From positions 1 to 9,182 of the forward strand of contig DAXB01000036.1 in assembly GCA_002506175.1 (NCBI GenBank): DNA of 9,182 nt, read 5' to 3'. Both the position numbers and the translations under genes were made by a program. Positions within the stretch are counted from its first letter, which is position 1. Each line of letters opens with the position of its first letter. This stretch comes from Methanomassiliicoccaceae archaeon UBA113. Lineage in GTDB: Archaea; Thermoplasmatota; Thermoplasmata; Methanomassiliicoccales; Methanomethylophilaceae. Positions 6,586-9,182 of the stretch are shown piece after piece. The notes beneath the pieces are model-generated. The model ran no database searches and was not told the origin of the DNA. It worked only from the letters and a program-made list of their open reading frames with translations.

Positions 6586-7343
6586 TCATCTCCAGCCGTG
6601 TCGAAACCTGCCATGAGCGTATCGCAGATGCATCTCACGGTTTCGCAGCGGTTATCTGCACTACTGTACTCTTTGATGGTTTTAATGATTGCCTCATCGT
6701 TCCCGCGCAACTCTCCGACGAAACGGATGATATTCTCCAAAGCACGGGTCATCTCATCCGAGATCGGCACGGTCGCCTTGCAGGATGTACGGGACAGAGG
6801 ATTGAGGTCTATGGAGATAACAGTCTTTCCCATCGCGACCAAAGCCTCGGCACGGTCTCCGTCCTCGATAGGCACAACGATGACATCGCTGTCGAAGATT
6901 CCTTCTTTGGTGCACAGGGCACGGTCATGGTTCAGCCCCTCGATCCTGCAGTCCGGGTCCCTGCCGAGAACCTTTCCTGCTCCCTTCGATTCGAGATAGG
7001 CGATGATCTTCTCCATCCTTTCCGGAGTCCTGTGAAAGAGATTGACCTCTATCTTGGCGGGAACCGCTTTTGCCAATGCTATGAGATTGTCGGCATCCAA
7101 TGCCGCCGCATTCCCATTGATGCATACCACTGGGTTCCTTGCCTGAAGCAGATATGCTGCTGCGACCTTCTCCGCCTGGATTGCTGGTTCGATGCTCTTC
7201 TCGCCCATCAGGTAATCGTACGCCTCTCCCCTTCCGTGGGAGATCAGTCCGGTGGGGGTCACCATACCCTCTTCCACCATGTGGGCCAGACGCTCCCTCG
7301 TCATGAGAGATTTGTATCTTGGGTGATCTTTCGGTATGTCCAT
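6582..7343 (-). CDS. 4-phosphopantoate--beta-alanine ligase (archaeal PPS)
   Basis: This 253-residue enzyme joins 4-phosphopantoate and beta-alanine using ATP, releasing AMP and pyrophosphate. It is the archaeal route to 4'-phosphopantothenate and CoA, replacing bacterial pantothenate synthetase/kinase. Diagnostic conserved stretches are IPKDHPRYKSLMTRERL at the N-terminus, GLISHGRGEAYDYL, then CINGNAAAL, IEVNLFHRTPERMEKI, VPIEDGDRAEALVAMGK and IDLNPLSRTS. These run nearly the full length and leave little doubt. It is the first gene of the operon. The ATG at 7343 lacks a Shine-Dalgarno and lies about 29 bases from a TATA-like box. Its AMP product is a possible link to the adenylate kinase gene downstream. 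Confidence 0.93.
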   Translation of the reverse strand: MDIPKDHPRYKSLMTRERLAHMVEEGMVTPTGLISHGRGEAYDYLMGEKSIEPAIQAEKVAAAYLLQARNPVVCINGNAAALDADNLIALAKAVPAKIEVNLFHRTPERMEKIIAYLESKGAGKVLGRDPDCRIEGLNHDRALCTKEGIFDSDVIVVPIEDGDRAEALVAMGKTVISIDLNPLSRTSCKATVPISDEMTRALENIIRFVGELRGNDEAIIKTIKEYSSADNRCETVRCICDTLMAGFDTAGDE

Positions 7344-7366
7344 GATATCAGTCTAGACCATCCCTT

Positions 7367-7377
7367 GTATTAATAAC
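7367..7377 (-). promoter_or_regulatory. TATA box of the five-gene operon
   Basis: The minus strand reads GTTATTAATAC here, a good TATA-like element centred about 29 bases before the ATG at 7343. The leader would be only a few bases long. It is the only AT-rich box between this operon and the divergent trmJ promoter on its side. Confidence 0.55.
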
Positions 7378-7417
7378 AAGAGTTGATGAAAAGTTTGTAG
7401 TTGAACCGTATGACCGT

Positions 7418-7433
7418 GACAGACGGACAGACG
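7418..7433. repeat. Perfect tandem octamer GACAGACG x2
   Basis: GACAGACG occurs twice in direct tandem (7418-7425 and 7426-7433) in the 134-base divergent promoter region, about 13 bases upstream of the trmJ TATA-like box. It could be a regulator-binding site; there is no direct evidence of function. Confidence 0.45.
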
Positions 7434-7443
7434 ACGGGACACA

Positions 7444-7455
7444 TAGATTTTAACC
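7444..7455 (+). promoter_or_regulatory. TATA-like element of trmJ
   Basis: TAGATTTTAACC (core GATTTTAA, 7446-7453) is centred about 28 bases before the ATG at 7478 but only about 13 before the ATG at 7463. It therefore supports the downstream start and a leaderless or nearly leaderless message. Confidence 0.5.
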
Positions 7456-7477
7456 GTGTTCGATGGTAACCCCGACT

Positions 7478-8206
7478 ATGGACATACGTGTGGTAGTGGT
7501 CGGTCCCAAATACGAAGGTAACATAGGCGCAATCGCCAGATCCATGGCGAACTTCGATGTGAAGGAGCTCTATCTCGTCAACCCATGCGAACTCGGGGAT
7601 GATGCATACCGCAGATCGAAGCACGGAGCCGATATCCTCGATGACGTGAAGATCGTAGATACGTTCGAGGAAGCTGTCCAGGATTGCTTCCTCGTTGTCG
7701 GTACCAGCGGTGTAGTCACCAAAGGGGACAGCAACTACACGCGTGTTCCGGTGCCGCTCAGGGAGTTCGCCGAGCACTGCCGCGGATACACCGAGAAGAT
7801 CGCCGTTGTATTCGGAAGGGAGGACATCGGACTGCTCCAGGACGAACTGAATTACTGCGATGTCCTCATCACAATCCCTGCTAGCGAAGAATACCCCATC
7901 ATGAACCTCTCCCATGCTACTCATACCGTCCTGTATGAATTCTTCATGGCCATGGAAGACACCCCGAGAAGACCGGAACCGGCTGACAAGCATGAAAAGG
8001 AGCTTATGTACTCGTACTTCGGCGATCTGCTTGATGCCATAGAGTATCCTAAAGAGAGGAGAGGAGTCACTAGTGTCATGTTCAGAAGGATGATGGGGCG
8101 CGCGGTCCCCACCAAATACGAATACAACACGATCATGGGTGTTTTCGGCGATGCGGGAAGATTCCTGAAATACGGAAAACCCTGGGACAAGAAGAAGAAA
8201 GAATGA
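7478..8206 (+). CDS. trmJ: tRNA 2'-O-methyltransferase TrmJ (SPOUT family)
   Basis: This 242-residue SAM-dependent enzyme should methylate a ribose 2'-hydroxyl in the tRNA anticodon loop, most likely cytidine 32 as in characterised archaeal TrmJ. SpoU/SPOUT motifs are clear: VGPKYEGNIGAIARSMANF (residues 8-26) with N15 and the catalytic-type R21, then VFGREDIGLL (111-120), and IPASEEYPIMNLSHA (133-147), the trefoil-knot SAM site. In the last motif the usual Ser-Leu-Asn after Pro reads Ile-Met-Asn. A helical C-terminal extension (about 170-235) is normal for TrmJ, and the protein ends in a Lys-rich tail. I prefer the ATG at 7478 over 7463, from TATA spacing and because family members begin a few residues before VGPxYEGN. 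The stop abuts the convergent FtsZ-like gene with no gap. Confidence 0.9.
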   Translation: MDIRVVVVGPKYEGNIGAIARSMANFDVKELYLVNPCELGDDAYRRSKHGADILDDVKIVDTFEEAVQDCFLVVGTSGVVTKGDSNYTRVPVPLREFAEHCRGYTEKIAVVFGREDIGLLQDELNYCDVLITIPASEEYPIMNLSHATHTVLYEFFMAMEDTPRRPEPADKHEKELMYSYFGDLLDAIEYPKERRGVTSVMFRRMMGRAVPTKYEYNTIMGVFGDAGRFLKYGKPWDKKKKE

Positions 8207-8981
8207 TCATTCGTCTTTGATCGGAAGGAAAACTAGGACTTTGGAATCATCCTTGTCCTCCCTTCTGATAATCTCCGGCATCGAACCGGTAGATTTCACG
8301 AATTCCTCGCTGATGATCTCACATTCTCCCGATGTCATATGGGAACTCAACATTATCACCGATTTTTTCGAGAAATCCGCTTTGAGGATCATTGCCTCAA
8401 GAGCTGACATCACCGCATTGAGGGCTACCGTGTCAGTACTGTATGCAAAAGTATAGGCTTCATCCTCGAATATCGAGAAAAACGGACCTTCTATCGCCTT
8501 TGCCAATGCATTTACGGTGTACAATACGGTGTAATCCACCATCCTGACCACCTGATCCGCTGTCCTCTCGCTTTTGAATATGACCGGAGTCACGGCCATA
8601 TCAATTATCAGCAAACGGTCTGTCAGCGCCTTTACCTCCGAAATAGAATCCAAAGCGCGCTGACGGCGGTCCTGTTCGATGAAAGGTATCCCGGCTATCG
8701 TCACTACCTTGCACCCGACCATCTTGGCGTTGCGTATCACGGTGCACATCTTGCTGTACCCGACATCCCCTCCTAGGATGCAGAACGGGATTATCACACG
8801 GAAATCCCTGAACCTTCCCCTCATCACGGCCTCGCCATCCTCCGAAGGGAAGGTGCTATGGGCATTCGATATGAATTCCACGGGCACATCGAGATCCAAA
8901 AGTGACTGCCTGACGGCCATGGTAGGGCCTCCGCCGCATGCGACAAGCAGTACATCTCCCGTGATATCACCGAAACGTCAT
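8207..8981 (-). CDS. Divergent, shortened FtsZ/tubulin-like protein with probable 5' frameshift
   Basis: The open frame from the ATG at 8920 encodes 237 residues, but protein-like sequence continues upstream in frame (DVLLVACGGGPT) to a TGA at 8980-8978 with no start codon. Removing one T from TTT at 8975-8973 would join it to an ATG at 8981, giving 257 residues starting MTFGDITGDVLL. In that numbering, VACGGGPTMAV (13-23) resembles the FtsZ T1 nucleotide loop. FCILGGDVGYSK (66-77) sits where the GGGTGTG tubulin signature belongs, but is degenerate. VTIAGIPF-IEQDRRQRA-LDSI then TDRLLIID (93-127) closely follows the FtsZ pattern PFxFEGxxRxxxA to DxxIxI. The C-terminal half also tracks FtsZ_C. 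The loop carrying catalytic Asp residues is not recognisable. GGAGG seven bases before 8920 could allow that start, though it is also the Gly codons. Homology is my pattern judgement, not a search result. Confidence 0.6.
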
Positions 8982-9006
8982 AGATGCACAATCGTATAAT
9001 GATAAT

Positions 9007-9040
9007 GGAAAAGAAACCACAAGGGTGTGGTAAGTGGTTT
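9007..9040 (-). terminator. Probable terminator after the L12 gene
   Basis: On the minus strand ACCACA-CCCT-TGTGGT (9031-9016) forms a 6-bp hairpin, followed directly by TTCTTTTCC (9015-9007). An alternative 7-bp stem pairs AAACCAC (9040-9034) with GTGGTTT (9020-9014). It lies 27 bases beyond the L12 stop, where an end of transcription is expected. The T-run is interrupted by a single C. Confidence 0.5.
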
Positions 9041-9066
9041 GTGTTGGCTCTTAGATCAACTCGCGT

Positions 9067-9182
9067 TCATCCGAAGAGAGCGGAAAGACCTGCTGCTGCA
9101 TCCTCTTCGCTGACTGCCTCAACCTCGGGCTCAGCTGCTGCTGCGGGTGCGGCGGCTGCTGCTGCGGGGGCTGCTGCTGCGG
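9067..9182 (-). CDS. rpl12: Large ribosomal subunit protein L12 (aP1), C-terminal fragment
   Basis: The window ends inside this gene; 37 C-terminal residues and a TGA stop are present. They show an Ala/Pro-rich hinge followed by acidic residues and the terminal EEDAAAGLSALFG. That ending is the hallmark of the archaeal/eukaryotic acidic stalk proteins (P1/L12), whose tail recruits translational GTPases. The hinge is encoded by near-repetitive GCA codons. The N-terminal dimerisation and P0-binding domain lies outside the window. A terminator-like hairpin follows. Confidence 0.93.
   Translation of the reverse strand, partial: AAAAPAAAAAAPAAAAEPEVEAVSEEDAAAGLSALFG

Larger units (their letters stand above)
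3235..7343 (-). other. Five-gene minus-strand operon
   Basis: Five genes run 7343 to 3235 without gaps: phosphopantoate-beta-alanine ligase, ahcY, PfkB kinase, AK6-type adenylate kinase and CDP-alcohol phosphatidyltransferase. The first three junctions are ATGA overlaps (6582-6585, 5341-5344, 4424-4427) and the fourth is a 10-base overlap (3894-3903). The internal genes have purine-rich Shine-Dalgarno-like sequences. The first gene has none and instead has a TATA-like box about 29 bases upstream. This strongly suggests one transcript with coupled translation. Confidence 0.85.

Noticed and set aside
7370..7993. 207-codon minus-strand frame opposite trmJ and its promoter
   Set aside because: It runs through the divergent promoter region and antisense to conserved TrmJ motifs, with no recognisable family.
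8207..8920. Ordinary dehydrogenase or Rossmann protein reading of the GGG-containing gene
   Set aside because: The Gly loop is followed not by a Rossmann beta-alpha-beta acidic residue pattern but by the FtsZ-like PF-E-RR-A helix and a C-terminal domain resembling FtsZ_C.
8679..8999. Plus-strand frame opposite the 5' part of the FtsZ-like gene
   Set aside because: Its protein has no family pattern, while the minus-strand reading matches FtsZ-like elements throughout.
9111..9182. CTG/GCA trinucleotide repeat as a microsatellite
   Set aside because: It simply encodes the Ala/Pro-rich hinge of L12, normal for this protein.

Overview
The window is archaeal. It encodes the large subunit of archaeal/eukaryotic-type primase (PriL), archaeal 4-phosphopantoate--beta-alanine ligase, an archaetidylinositol-phosphate-synthase-like CDP-alcohol transferase, an AK6/Fap7-type adenylate kinase, and the C-terminus of the stalk protein L12 (aP1). 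Protein style, moderate GC, TATA-like boxes about 24-29 bases before first-gene start codons, and near-exclusive TGA stops suggest a Thermoplasmatota archaeon, perhaps Methanomassiliicoccales. The lineage is an inference, not shown by a marker gene. No mobile element, CRISPR array, tRNA or rRNA was seen, and no stretch over 300 bases lacks a gene.

Layout. Positions 81-3241 hold three plus-strand genes: the fluoride channel crcB, a COG1031-type radical SAM protein with a C-terminal helix-hairpin-helix, and priL. Each has its own TATA-like element. Positions 7343-3235 form a tightly packed five-gene minus-strand operon: phosphopantoate-beta-alanine ligase, ahcY, a PfkB-family kinase, an AK6-type adenylate kinase and a CDP-alcohol phosphatidyltransferase. 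Three junctions are ATGA overlaps and the fourth overlaps by 10 bases. A 134-base divergent promoter region separates this operon from trmJ (7478-8206, +). A minus-strand gene follows (8207 to about 8981) whose product looks like a shortened, divergent FtsZ/tubulin-family protein. Its 5' end appears to carry a one-base frameshift. The window ends inside the minus-strand L12 gene.

How the genes fit together. The operon links S-adenosylhomocysteine breakdown (ahcY, releasing adenosine and homocysteine) to a PfkB kinase that could phosphorylate the nucleoside, and then to an adenylate kinase that could return AMP to ADP. The first gene, in CoA synthesis, also makes AMP from ATP. An adenylate-recycling logic is therefore plausible for four of the five genes. 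The last gene makes a polar lipid head-group precursor. The remaining genes serve primer synthesis (priL), tRNA 2'-O-methylation (trmJ), translation (L12) and fluoride export (crcB). The least explained products are the reduced FtsZ-like protein and the COG1031 radical SAM enzyme.
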